Notes: generated by a model from the letters alone, not told the origin. A stretch of 64,000 nucleotides of DNA from Tubiluchus corallicola (GCA_030141605.1 JAQGDQ010000247.1:221501-285500), one strand, 5' to 3'; counted from the stretch's first letter, positions 22,503 through 34,400 are shown. Made by a program: numbers and translations.

Positions 22503-25061
22503 AAATAGAATGGTTAAAAATAAAAAATGTTGGACTGGTATAGTTTGCAGCTGTAATATACATTTCACGCACCATTTTTGGATAATCCATAAATACTGAA
22601 TTTGTAAGAATGGAGACAAGTTGTTCTTTTTAACCAGCCTGTGTTATGCAGAATTGCTATGATAAGCTGCAGTAACTTTTGTTTCTTGCAATGCAACTAA
22701 AGTTAAAGTTTACATAGTTATACGATTAATGTTTCTTAAAACATTAAATATTTTACTGTCATCTGCTGTAACATGTTATTAGTAAGTGTGCTGTTATTAT
22801 TTACTCCCAGATGACAAAAAATTCAACTTCATTATGGCTGATGGCTTCACCAAAAAATGTGCATCTTTTATTGTTTCAGGAATCGGCTAAACTAGTGTTA
22901 CATTTTGTGTACAAAATTGGTATCGTTGCATTTTGTGTATGTTTAACTTTTTTTGCCGATTCTTTGACTAATAATAGGGCCAAGCAAATATTATTAGAAA
23001 TCGTAATTGAATTGAATTTTTGGCTTTTGAATTTGTATCATATATGATTTTAAAATTTAATATTCAAATTCATTATTAAAGATATTCAAATAAATTTTGA
23101 ATCAGTAATAAAAATAATATGTTCACAAAAAACTCAATTTAGTTCTGAGATGAAGAATAGTATATATGTAACATGGAACCACCAATTTATCACTAAGACT
23201 ATAATAACTGATTTGTGTAGCTAAAATTAAAAATCAGAGTAAGAATAGTTAGGCACACTTGCCGATCTAATTATTTACTGTTTTTAAGTGATATGTTTGA
23301 GATTAGTTGGATACCAAGTAGGTGCATGTACTGTACTTCCTTCTTCAGGACATGCCAATAAGGCAAACATTTTCCAAATTATTATAATATGACCTGCAAT
23401 GCAGACTGTAGAGAACAGACGATTGCCCAATAACTAAATTACCACTCTCACTTCTTATTTCCATTTCACAACAGTTTACAAAGATCGTGCAATCCAATGT
23501 TTTAATGACAAAGAAACAAAAGTAATTTCGGCGTTTAATTATTTGAATTCATAATTTGAGGTTCAAATCGTATTTGAATAAAAAAAACTTATTCAAACTT
23601 TAATGTTCGATGTTCACCCTTACTGACGATATTTGCACTAAACACAGAAGTATTTAAAATTTTGCAATGCAATGCAATGTAAACTATTTGTTTTCAGCTT
23701 GCATTATTTTGCATTCAATTTTGTCAGTGCTGAAAACCATCTGCCATTGTATATTCTACCTGGATAATTGGTCTAAATTGTTTTGTAACATTATAACATC
23801 AACACCAGATGGCATACTATTTTGGTGTAAAGCTAAGGGTTCACACGACAGAAGCGCGATGGCATTGCACGAAAAAATGGCTTGGGATCATTTTTTTATT
23901 TGGCCAATGGGCTATACTTGTAAAAGAAAGAAATTGCGAGAATAAGGCAAATACAACTCAGGACTTCTTCTGTTCTGCAGCAATACTAATGTAGTTTATC
24001 GCAATCAATAACAATGATAGCAAGTACAAGTTAAATCAATAATAATAATCATTGAACTAACGTGAACTGTTTAAACAATAATTGTAAGTAATTTCAGGAA
24101 ACTGGAAGAATTGGTCGTTGAGAAAGCCTAGAATCTCGCTAGACTAGGATCAGTAGTATTCATAAAATATCTGTAGGTGCCTTGCCGTAGGAATGGCAGC
24201 TTTTTATCTGAGACCAAACAAGTGTACAGTTAAATCTGCCTCTCTTCTTTGTACAGATGGGGTTCCATCCAGCTTCTGTAACTTAGGCAGTTATAATAGG
24301 TGGTTTAACTATAGGCTCACCAGTGGATTGCATCAGTTAACTAGTCAGTAGCTTGAAACTGGAGCTAGAGTTAAGAGAGTTTAGACAAATCACCAGGAAA
24401 ACCCTAAAACAGGAGAGGAGAACATTATTTCTCTATTTTCTCTAGTTAAGTATAAGGTTTAGGAAAGAATTAGTAATCACACTGTTTTAAAATTTTCCTA
24501 ATTTATACTTACAGAGTTTGAGTGTTTTTCCTGCCCAATACACCTGTGTGACTGCAAGTCAGCATAGCTTGCTGTTTGGGACAACTCTCTGTTTTTCTGT
24601 TGGTACTGCTTTCCTTTTATACAAGTCGTTATCAGGGATTTATTGTGGTTGTTGCGATAAGCGATTATTTTGCGTCCCAGTTCGCAAGTATAACATGCAA
24701 ACATGTGGGTGTTTTTAGGAGTCATTGCGATGTTATTTATAATTTGTTAATGCTTATTGTTTTTGATTGGGATTATTTCGTCAATTGCTTATTAATTATT
24801 TGAAGTACTGTTGGTACATATCACTTTTACTTAATCAATTTTAAGTGTTGAAAATAAAATTCTTGTAGCTGTGTAATCCAACATGCATGGCCGTAGCTGT
24901 AATTATTCTTTCGTAAGTTTTTCTTATTTACTTTGTCATACAGTACTGGCATAATTAAGTTTAATCGTAAGTTCACAACTTCACACTATAGTGTGAGCAA
25001 TCTAACCTTGAAAAGGCTGAATTTGATTGTCCAGCTATAAGAGTTAAAGCTTGGACTGCCT
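22503..25061. other. Intergenic region downstream of CEBPZ
   Basis: No convincing gene. AATAAA at 22519-22524 is the only canonical poly(A) signal close to the CEBPZ stop and lies very near it. The rest is AT-rich with an hAT-like relic at 22976-23627; short open frames here show no recognisable protein. Confidence 0.4.
22976..23627. mobile_element. Probable hAT-like MITE relic
   Basis: The left end TAGGGCCAAGCAAAT and the right end GATGTTCACCCTTA (inverse TAAGGGTGAACATC) resemble TAGGG-type hAT termini. The interior has ATTTGAATTC / TTCAAATC motifs similar to those at 2340-2480. Flanking octamers match only partly, so the boundaries are uncertain. Confidence 0.35.
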
Positions 25062-25145
25062 CATTACTTGGAGTTTTCGTGGGTGTAAGGTGTTTACATT
25101 ATAAGAACATGGTCCCTCGTTCAAATCCTGAATGTATGCCAACTT
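25062..25145 (+). mobile_element. tRNA-derived SINE head (relic)
   Basis: CCCTCGTTCAAATCCTG looks like a pol III B box with T-arm loop TTCAAAT, preceded about 50 bases upstream by a weak A-box-like TGGAGTTTTCGTGGG. The segment does not fold as a normal tRNA. Confidence 0.35.
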
Positions 25146-25259
25146 TAAAATATTTCTTAATTATCTTTCAAGCTTAGAATCAAAATTTATTTGTAAGTTT
25201 TTACATCATTAATAATGATCTTGACATTAGGGTTATAATAATTAATTATGACTAATGTT

Positions 25260-25461
25260 TCGCTCAGTTATGAAATCGCTCACGCTGCGCTGTGTATGCG
25301 ACAAGGCACTTGAATGGTGCATCACAGCGGACAGATTTTGCGCGATTATGCGCTTGCTAAAATGTCTGCGCCTGTTCAATTTTATTCCTTGGCGTTTCTT
25401 TGCAAATATTTACGCAGAAATGCAGGCTTAGCACCGACAAGAAATCCAGTAAGGCGCTGCA
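25260..25461 (+). promoter_or_regulatory. Candidate promoter/5' UTR exon of the CocE-like gene
   Basis: A less AT-rich, CpG-containing block (CGCTCACGCTGCGCTGTG) ends with GGCGCTGCAG followed by GTAATG, a possible donor. The first in-frame stretch of the CocE-like gene follows a TCTGTTGCAG acceptor at 26491-26500. A noncoding first exon here spliced to that acceptor is plausible but unproven. Confidence 0.3.
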
Positions 25462-25721
25462 GGTAATGACAAATAAGACATTTGCTATTCGTTCGAATAT
25501 TAAGTACACGGGTATCGCACATAGCTGTTAAGTTGCAGAAGTGCCAATGAGTGAGACGATAGTTAAAACAGCCAAGTGCTTACCATAACGGTGAGCACGT
25601 GGTGAGATAATCTGATTGGTCGTGCAACAAAACAGTCAGCATTTCAGGTAATGAGTCGAAGAAAGAAAGGAGACGCTGAAAAACAGCAATGGATACTGTG
25701 TAATAATTATTGTAAAATTTT

Positions 25722-25870
25722 TCAATTCATTTTCAATTCAATTTTATTTATTTTCTCAATAGCAGTTTAAAATTCATCTTAATTATTTTTATGTTTCATT
25801 GTAGCCGAGAAGGAGCAGCGAAAGACCTATTGGTCACTTGGTCAGCTGCCCCTTATTCAAAATAATAAAC
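25722..25870 (-). mobile_element. Retroposon 3'-end relic (family A, inverted)
   Basis: On the minus strand GGGGCAGCTGACCAAGTGAC is followed by GGTCTTTCGCTGCTCC, an AT-rich stretch and a tail reading AATAAAATTGAATTGAAA. This matches the cores and tails of the copies at 8787 and 29557. Confidence 0.45.
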
Positions 25871-26572
25871 CGCAATGGCTTATCAACATTCTAGCATTCA
25901 CAGTTCATAGTCTTATTACTACTACTAGTTAAAATGATATAGTTAATTGCCAGCTAATTTGAGAAGTAATTGTTAGTGGTTATTGTCATTGTTTTTGTAG
26001 CTCTGAAGTTCCAGTTTTTGAATCACATTTCTAAGTGTAACTTGCAATCTTCATAAATTTATTTAAGTATAAACAAACCCATGGGTTTTGGCAAACTGTT
26101 GCATTACAAGTGCAATAAATAGTTGCCAAAGTAAATATGACCATTGTACTTTTATCAATTTATATACCATCTTCACTACTACCCTGGCAACTATGTTCAT
26201 AGTTAGATATGCTACGTGTCTATTATAGTTAGCCTAGCAACTTATTAATCTGTCTCACTGTAAAATTCATATGTGTAAAATAAGGTATGTTGGCCAATTG
26301 ATTTTTGAAGTGTACTCTTCAAAGACATGAGCTCTTTTTTGATAACCACCTGGTTTAGACCAGTTGACACTGTACACATCTTTAATTTTACCAATTTAAT
26401 GACAGGTAGACTGACTCACTGACTAATGAATGCTAACAAATGCATCTAGTAGGATTGTCATATTTTGTTTTAAAATTTGAGCATTTTATTTCTGTTGCAG
26501 CTAGGGTAGTTGAAGAATGACTTGCACGAAATAGCCATATATGTAGTTATCTCAAAAATTGAACATTTTATA

Positions 26573-28780
26573 ATGGCAGTACCTTACGTTAAAAGGCAAG
26601 AGCATTATGGATTTGGATCACATGGAGTAAGCGTTATAAAGAATCATTTTATAACTTTGCAAGATGGTGTCAGGATTGCAATGAAATTTTTTTTCCCAAG
26701 AGAAAACTTGACTGGCACTGATTTTGAAGATACCAACATATATCTGGCACTGAACGAGGAAAAACCATGCAATTTTGAAGATAGGTATCCAGTTATCTTG
26801 GAGTACTTGCCATACAGAAAGTCTGATAGTACAGCTGACAGGGACCACAGGAGACACACTTGGTTTGCTTCTCATGGTTATGTTAGTGTTCGTGTTGACA
26901 TGCGCGGATCTGGTGATTCTTATGGTTTTTACCATGGGGAGTATTTGCAACAGGAACAGACAGACTGTTTACAAATAATCACTTGGCTTGCTAAGCAGTC
27001 CTGGTCAAATGGGAATGTGGGTATGTATGGTAAAAGCTGGGGTGGTTTCAACGGACTCCAGCTGGCTTATCTTCAGCCGCCAGAACTAAAGGCTGTCATT
27101 TCATTGTACTCCACAGACAACCGCTTCATGACAGATTGTCACTACCAAGATGGTTGTGTCATTGGCCATGAAATGTTGGAGTGGGCAGCACAAATGTTTT
27201 TGTGGAATGCTCTGCCTCCTCACCCGGAATTCATTTCTTATGAAACTTTCTATAGAACTTGGATGGTTCGTCTTGGAGAAACATGTAAAAGTAAATGCTG
27301 GGCAAGAGACTGGTTACAGCATCAGAGTTATGATGATTTCTGGAAACATGGCTCAATCTGTGAAAATTATTCCAAGGTCACATGTCCGGTATTAGCTATT
27401 GGTGGCTGGGTAGATGCTTACACTGATGCAGTTTTCCGAATGGTTGAAAATCTTTCAGTAGTTAGAGGACTTATTGGCCCATGGCCACATGAATGGCCAG
27501 ATATCTGTAACCCTGAACCAAATATTGATTTTCTTGGTTTGTGCTTGCAGTGGTGGGATTACCATCTTAAAGGTCTTGAAAATGGTGTTATGAGCATGCC
27601 AAAATTTCGTGTTTATCTCCTTGATGGTGTGCCACCATCGCCATCTGTTTCTTACTGGCCAGGAATTTGGATTGATCTTCAGCATTGGCCATGTGATACG
27701 TCTTCTTGCAAGTTTTACTTAAATTTAGATTCTATGAAACTGGAGACGACTCCTTCACTAAAGGCTATTGAGAGTATACCAGTCAGTGGCAATTTATCTT
27801 GTGGATTGTGGTATGGTGAGTGGATTTCACACGGAACTGCGTCAGATCTAGCCAGTGATCAGCAGCTGTCAGATTCATTATTTACTAGTTTTGAGTCACA
27901 GTGTTTGCAAAGCGATATTCTACTGCTTGGTTTTCCAAAGCTGACAGTGACGTTTTCGGTGAAGAATTCGCCTACTGCCATGCTTGCTGTAAAACTCTGT
28001 GATGTCTTTCCAAATGGGCAATCTTTCAGAGTTTCATTTCAGACTACAAATCTAAACCAAGCAGTGACTGACGTGAATTCAGAAATATCGCCACTACTAT
28101 GCAAGAAGTTGTATAATATTGATGTTACGCTGCAGTCGGTTGGCTACATTTTTAGAAAGGGTCATAGAATTAGACTTTGTTTAAGTTCTTGCATGTGGCC
28201 CAGTGCTTGGCCGTCACCTTTACGGACAAAAATATTGCTTCATGGAATGGTAAATGCACCCCTCTTAAGTTTACCTTCTGCGCCTGCAGATGTACCTATC
28301 GCAAGTCATTCGGATACCAAGGCTATTTTGGGAACCCCAACACTTGGCCCTCCTTTGGAATCTATTTGTTTAGAAGCGCCATCATTTGATCGTTACATTC
28401 ACTACAGTTTGTCCAACAGTCTTCGGCGCATCACAGTTAATTCCAGCCAAGGGAAATTCCACTTTCCTGAACATGGTACGACTATGCATGAAAGCAGCAG
28501 TCAAATTTATGAGATCCATGATAGAGCTTCATTAACTGAAGAGAATACAGAAGAAGATACACAGACAGCTAAAGCAGTTTGCAAAAAACTGTGCACAATG
28601 GATTGGCCTAACATACTTGGCATAAAAGCAGGTGGCCCAGCAGTGGAAATTACAACAAACAGTGAAATGACTTGCAGTCAGTGGTATTTTTTTCTTAAAA
28701 ACAAGATCAATGTTCGACATTTTGGTGAACATGTTTTTAAGGAAGAATGGATGGACACGATTAAACGTAATTTTGTTTGA
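26573..28780 (+). CDS. CocE/NonD-type alpha/beta hydrolase (X-Pro dipeptidyl-peptidase S15-like)
   Basis: Predicted serine hydrolase of the CocE/NonD family, related to peptidase family S15, cleaving an ester or amide substrate that cannot be named here. A single intronless frame of 735 codons, somewhat longer than typical bacterial members. Catalytic residues by motif: Ser155 in GKSWGG, Asp281 in GGWVDAYTDA and His306 in GPWPHEWP. The N-terminal half also shows the family signature DMRGSGDS and PVILEYLPYRKSD. The C-terminal half is the expected jelly-roll part (GYIFRKGHRIRLCLSS near the end of the domain). No signal peptide or membrane segment is seen. The start is the first ATG (TAATGGCAG); the frame is open about 60 bases further up but only with non-ATG codons, and an intron acceptor lies at 26500. 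Animals rarely carry this family, so bacterial ancestry is possible. Confidence 0.9.
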   Translation: MAVPYVKRQEHYGFGSHGVSVIKNHFITLQDGVRIAMKFFFPRENLTGTDFEDTNIYLALNEEKPCNFEDRYPVILEYLPYRKSDSTADRDHRRHTWFASHGYVSVRVDMRGSGDSYGFYHGEYLQQEQTDCLQIITWLAKQSWSNGNVGMYGKSWGGFNGLQLAYLQPPELKAVISLYSTDNRFMTDCHYQDGCVIGHEMLEWAAQMFLWNALPPHPEFISYETFYRTWMVRLGETCKSKCWARDWLQHQSYDDFWKHGSICENYSKVTCPVLAIGGWVDAYTDAVFRMVENLSVVRGLIGPWPHEWPDICNPEPNIDFLGLCLQWWDYHLKGLENGVMSMPKFRVYLLDGVPPSPSVSYWPGIWIDLQHWPCDTSSCKFYLNLDSMKLETTPSLKAIESIPVSGNLSCGLWYGEWISHGTASDLASDQQLSDSLFTSFESQCLQSDILLLGFPKLTVTFSVKNSPTAMLAVKLCDVFPNGQSFRVSFQTTNLNQAVTDVNSEISPLLCKKLYNIDVTLQSVGYIFRKGHRIRLCLSSCMWPSAWPSPLRTKILLHGMVNAPLLSLPSAPADVPIASHSDTKAILGTPTLGPPLESICLEAPSFDRYIHYSLSNSLRRITVNSSQGKFHFPEHGTTMHESSSQIYEIHDRASLTEENTEEDTQTAKAVCKKLCTMDWPNILGIKAGGPAVEITTNSEMTCSQWYFFLKNKINVRHFGEHVFKEEWMDTIKRNFV

Positions 28781-29026
28781 AATTTCAAAACTTTTGCATT
28801 TCTGATAGAATGTACATTTGGTTGTTACATTTTTGTGAACAGGTTTAGAATAGGTTAATTACTAAATTAATCTTGTTATTTGTTAAAAAAACAATTGCGG
28901 GAGGCCGTGGCCCTCGCTTGAAATCTAAATGTGCCTATAACATCCACCATTGAACAGGCTATCCAACCATTATAGGCACTATGCCTGGCGCATTCCTGTT
29001 CTGTAGAAACAAGAGGTATAAGTTTT

Positions 29027-29066
29027 GCGAAAAACGTGCAAAAAAGGGCCATTTTTGGTTTTTCGC
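29027..29066. repeat. Short inverted repeat GCGAAAAAC / GTTTTTCGC
   Basis: Nine-base perfect arms enclose a GGGCC-centred, A/T-flanked spacer. It lies just before the first copy of the 29.08/29.74 repeat pair and may belong to the terminus of that element. Confidence 0.5.
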
Positions 29067-29075
29067 CCCGTTTTT

Positions 29076-29150
29076 CCCAGTGACCCTAATTCGTAAAATG
29101 AACTATCAGTGAAACAATGAAATAACACTAGATCAAGACGACAATATATA
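29076..29150 (+). repeat. Dispersed repeat, copy 1
   Basis: GTGACCCTAATTCGTAAAAT then AACTATCAGTGAAACA and ACACTAGATCAAGACG, ending in ATATATA. It aligns over about 70 bases with 29741-29820. Confidence 0.7.
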
Positions 29151-29556
29151 TTATATACAATATAATACAATATAATATTGTATTATTATAATAGTACAAT
29201 CATCATATTGTTGCACAGTAATATTATATTACTGTACAGTAATGATGTTGTATGTAGAACATTGTTATCATTTTTATTATTATTGTATGAAATTGTGTTT
29301 CTAGTTCTACTAAAGGTCATACTATGGGGCATTTTCAAAACATTGTCATTAATTTTGTTCACTTTCACTCTTTTTTTAAATATGCTTTACTTATATATTT
29401 AATATTGATGCAAATAAGTTGATAACATATATAAAAAACATATAAAATTTATACAAATGAAAATTATCTACAATTATTTAACAAACAACTTTACATCATT
29501 GTTTAATCTGCCATGTTAATCAGTGCTCAAATTAACCTATCTCATTGCCAAATAAA

Positions 29557-29718
29557 GGATGGCTGACTTGATGACTTTTTAGTCAATTCACTACCCTATC
29601 TCGTTGACTTTATATTTACTTTATTAACACATTTATTACTCTAATTATGTTTGTATATTTTTATTACATGTATACATTCTCGAAATGGTATAGAGAAAAA
29701 TAAACTTGATTTGATTTC
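29557..29718 (+). mobile_element. Retroposon 3'-end relic (family A)
   Basis: The core GGATGGCTGACTTGATGAC followed by TAGTCAATTCACTACCC and the tail AAAATAAACTTGATTTGATT match the copies at 8787 and 25722 in order and spacing. Confidence 0.5.
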
Positions 29719-29740
29719 ATATATATGTACACATATATCC

Positions 29741-29850
29741 CCGGTGGCCCTGATTCGTGAAATGAACAATCAGTGAATCAGTGAGGTGACACTAGATCGT
29801 GACGGCAATATATATATATGGCTACATATTTATATATATATATATATATC
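29741..29850 (+). repeat. Dispersed repeat, copy 2, running into (TA)n
   Basis: GTGGCCCTGATTCGTGAAAT then AACAATCAGTGAATCA and ACACTAGATCGTGACGG match copy 1 at 29076. Both copies run into TATATA tracts, so the simple repeat is probably part of the element. Confidence 0.7.
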
Positions 29851-30499
29851 CAGGTACCACCGAAATTAATTATACAGATGTTACTTTTTCGAATTAAGCA
29901 AGAAGAGGGGGATACATATGTGAATATAATAGAAAATTAACATTTTAGACATAAATGTAACTGTAATTTTTGTCACTATTTGTTCTTTCTATCTATTAGT
30001 ACAGAATGTTATAGGTTTAGTAAAATTAGTAAAAAGTCCTGCACGACACTTAATCACTGACTGTGTATAAACTTTGCAAAACAGCATGTACATTATTTCA
30101 AATTTTTGTATTTTATGTTTTATTCGAAATGAATCAAATATAATTCATTTTGATTGAGGTTCGTGATATGTGGAGCTGTATTTTTTTTTACTTTAAACTT
30201 TAAATAAATGTCAAACTAATAAACCAAGATGTAAAATGGCATGTTATTGTATTTGCTTTGATTTGAAATAGCTACAATTGGCTCCTGTAATTTGAGTGCT
30301 GTTGTTGTTCTTGATACACACTCATTTAATTGTATTACTGGTGTTATTTGCATGAACTCCAATGTTATGCTACAATGTAAGTGTTTTTCAATTTAGTAGA
30401 TTTTGGAATTTTCTGAAAATAACCGTAAATGAAATTTTGGCTAAATTACATTATACAAAATTTTTGTGTTAATTCTAACAAAGGCAATAGTTAGTGTAT

Positions 30500-30574
30500 C
30501 AAATGGAATTTATTGCCGACCGGTTTTGAACGTTCGAAACCAATCAGCAATAAATTCCATTTTGATGTAGTTAC
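30500..30574. repeat. 75-bp near-perfect palindrome
   Basis: Arms of about 31 bases read CAAATGGAATTTATTGCCGA onward to CGGTTTTGAA; the inverse of the other side reads CAAAATGGAATTTATTGCTG onward to TTGGTTTCGAA. They meet at a central CGTTCGAA. The arms differ at a few positions. Confidence 0.85.
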
Positions 30575-31402
30575 ATCTACTTGCCAAATATGGATAATTC
30601 AATTCTGCAACAGTTATTTTTGCTGCTATTTTTTCGAAATGAATCATTAAATGCAAAATATTGGTTCTAGATAGTTATATTCACTTTAGACTATGTACGT
30701 GTAGCTGTGTTCTATACTATTTGGATTCATTGTCCAATGAGTATGATTAGAACCTTTTTTCCTAGAGAGCTAAAGGGCAAACTACTGTGCTGTGGAAGTT
30801 AGGAGGCATACCCATTGGATATATGGGACATTTCGCCCCAGTTACGTTTTTCTGCATTTTGGTAAAAAAGGCAGGGCTACTCAACAAAATGTCTGCAGTG
30901 TGACCAGATCCCCTGACTCATCAAGGATGAGCCATTAAACCAGTGGAGGTGTCTTCGTCACGTTCAGAGTTATTTTACATCCTCTCTCTCTATGAGGCAA
31001 AATGTTCAGATTTATGAGTCATACCATCAGGAGTGAGTTACTGAAAAATGCTAGCCACATGAAGCCCTATGACTTATCCACTCTGCCACACCCTCGCCAT
31101 CAAACTGTGAAAATATTAATTCATATGCTACTGTTATGTTTTTTTTCTTACAGTTTTGAAAACACACACGTATATTTTTATTTAACTTGCTAGTGTTTCT
31201 GTGTTACCACCCGAGAGAGACACAGTTATGATAGCCTAGTCTTGAAGTGGTAAAGATTAGTTGAGTGAGAGACTAAAGGTTATGGATGAGTAAACTAAGA
31301 GTTTACCTGCAAAATATATGACACTGCCCTCGGTCTATTGGCATTCTCTGTTTTACTGACAACTTTATGTATATTGCTCCTTATTTTTGCTAGAGTGCTA
31401 TT

Positions 31403-34400
31403 ATGTCAGAGTAAGTTCCATTTTTTGTAATTGTAAACTGGAGTACTTTGCGAGATAACATTAATGGTTTAGAGTAAATTTTTCATTTGTTTATAGTACT
31501 TTGATTTTTCAGTTCAAACAACCACAGAACGCCTAAAATCTATACCAAGACAGGGGATAAAGGTAGGTAAATACCAAAGTTATATTTGATATTGTTCAAA
31601 CATATATAAAAAATACTTGTTAATTCGCTTATTAATGTGGTACATTTTATGCTTTTGCTTATTAGTACATAGCATTGTCCTATTGCATGTATTTCATTGT
31701 ACATTAATAAAATTTCTATGTATTTCATCTTCAATACATAGTATACCACCTGTATGCCATTTATTTCTTCCTGAGACCTCTTTATCAGTGGTTACTGTGG
31801 CTAAAGGTTTTTTGTCTCTTTGACAATAAGAAATATATGATTATGTAAAAAATAAAGTATTGCCATACTTCCATCTTATACTTGTTTGTGTTTATTTTAG
31901 GTACATCAGTGTTGTTTACTGGTGAAAGAAGAGACAAGGATGATCAGATTTTTGAAGCTTTGGGAACTGTTGATGAGCTTGCTTCATCTATAGGGTACGC
32001 CTGATGTAAAGGGATACAGAATCTTCCAGAAATAAAGAAATTTAATAGGACACATTTTCCTGAAACTTCATGTGCCATTAGGCTGTCAGTCAATAAATTT
32101 TGCAAAAATTCATAGCCTGTGAACTTGCACACGTGCCTTTGCACTATTGAGTATTTGAAAAACCTGTTTTCTTTTTTACAAGTTGGTGTATCTTTTTCAG
32201 TTTCTTGCTTGCAAAGTAACTCTATAAAGAGGTATATTTCTCCATGATACAGGTGTTCTTATTGTTCCCATTGTTCATGTAATTAGTTTTTAGCCAGTTT
32301 TTATATTGTGACGGTCACAATAGAGTTACTGTATGTTATAAATTTTTGCAAAAAAAAACAGGTTATTGTCAACGGTAAATGGCATTTTAAAAATCTAAAT
32401 GACGTACGCAGGCAGTTATGCAGAAAAACTCAATAAGCGAGTAACCTAATATTTGGCATTTCGGTCAATGTTTAAACGATGAAGCATTAGTCAGTAACCA
32501 CTCTGGTTAAAAGGGTCGTAAAGCAGAAACGAGCAGTGGTGTGACCACCTCAGCTGCAAGGCCACCTCATTCTGCAAGCAGATTAAGCATTTTAGATATA
32601 AAAAATTTTCTTGCACCTATTAACCATTAATTATTCAAAAATGGGTATTCTTTTTTTAATGAGAAACATTTAATTCACACTAATTCACATCTTTTAGAGG
32701 AACTTCCTGTACTGGGGAAGGGAAAGTGGACTGAACTGGAAGAGATTAATTACTCTCTTGGCAAGTTCCAACCCCTTCAGTACCTGTTTTAACGATTTCT
32801 CATATCTGATACATTCATAAGTGCGTCATTTTTCCAGTCTGGCCATGGAATTTTGCAAGGAAAAGGAACATTGCTTTGTAAATGAGCTGGAAAAAATACA
32901 ATGTGTTCTACAGGATGTCGGATCTACCGTAGCTACACCATTGAGCCAAGCCAGGGAAGCACATATCAGTAAGCTGCTATCATAGTGGTGTTATAAGCTC
33001 TTGTCACCCATGATTGTGTGCCCCACTAAGCCTAATTTTTTGCTGTCAGAACTATTAGATTGGGTTTGTCCTTTTTTATGCCATTGTTTTATAATCGTTC
33101 CTGTAATTGCATGTCTCAAATCCTGCATTAGTCATTTTATAATTTTAGCCATGTAGATGTGTGTTTTTCTGCACAACTAGCATTTGATGTAATGTTAATT
33201 CCTATCCTGACTACTATTTTATGTGCAAGCTTGCCTGTTCCATTCGTTTATTCCATTACTACTTTATCAATTATTTGTAAATGTAAGCCCCTGTTTTTAA
33301 GGTGTTTGTTACTATTACCAGATGATGTTGAGTTGAACCCTGACCTAGTAATGGGTAATCTGTCAGTTGTACATGCTAATGTCCAGATTCTGTTATTAAA
33401 CAAAAGTTTTACTCGAGTTTTACTCAAAAGATCAGAGAGAATCCAAATTTTGTAAGTTATGGGAAGCAAGAAAACCTATATATGAGAAAAATAGGTGTCT
33501 TAGTAACTGACTGCCAAAAAATTTTGAGGCGGCAGTTTTGGAAGCTAGCACTGTTAGGTCTGCAAAGGAAGAAACAAATCTGAAATACGTTGATTGAGAC
33601 GTTATAGTATTAGAATCGTAGAATAATATTTGCATACTACTTGAATAATAAGTATGGTTTTGCTATTTTTTCAGTGCATTTTTGTTAATTATGGATGAGT
33701 AAATCTAATGGTTTACTTTTGTTTATTAAGCATACAAATCTGGTTTGTTTCTCTTACAGAAAAAACTCAGTTTAGTGTGGGTCACGTGAATGATTTGGAA
33801 CAGTGGATTGATGCATATACCGAAAAACTTCCACCTTTGAAAAATTTCATCATACCAGTAAGACATTTCGCTCCATACACATTCCGTAATTTAGCTGATA
33901 AGTGAAGTATCTTAATTTTTAAGTAAGTTTAGATATTATAGCAAAACATGTGTAACAGTAGAGCATCCTATCTTGTACAACTGGGTACTAAAATACGATT
34001 TATGTTCTATTGCTGAAAACTTTTTGTACGTATTGGCAATACGGTATCAATACTTTCCCAAATTAGCTAGCCACTAACGATATCATTAATTAATTATGAC
34101 TGTGATTGCCAGAATTTTTATAAACCATTGCGGCTTATTTTACCAGTTATTACCCATTGTGGGTAATGATTTGGAAAAAGGAGATGCTGAAAAATGAGAA
34201 ATAAAAACTGTATTATTATCATTTTCTTTTCATTTTGGCATGAAGCTCATATCTTCCTGCTCTGCTGTAACTTTTTCAACATGGGAATGCAAATTATTAT
34301 CAATTACATGTGTCTTCAGTTCCAGAATATTCCTAGTCAAGCTGTTTGCATCTTTGCTGTAATGAAACACCAAAAAGATCACTCATTCAAATCTAAATTA

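Larger units (their letters stand above)
28781..31402. other. Intergenic region between CocE-like gene and MMAB
   Basis: No gene recognised. It contains a pair of related dispersed repeats (29076-29150, 29741-29820), a retroposon end, an AT microsatellite and a 75-bp palindrome. A moderately GC-rich stretch at 30760-31110 has no identity I can name. Confidence 0.4.

Noticed and set aside
26510-26572. Longer N-terminus for the CocE-like protein
   Set aside because: The frame is open but has no ATG, and a splice acceptor lies at 26500; the first ATG is at 26573.
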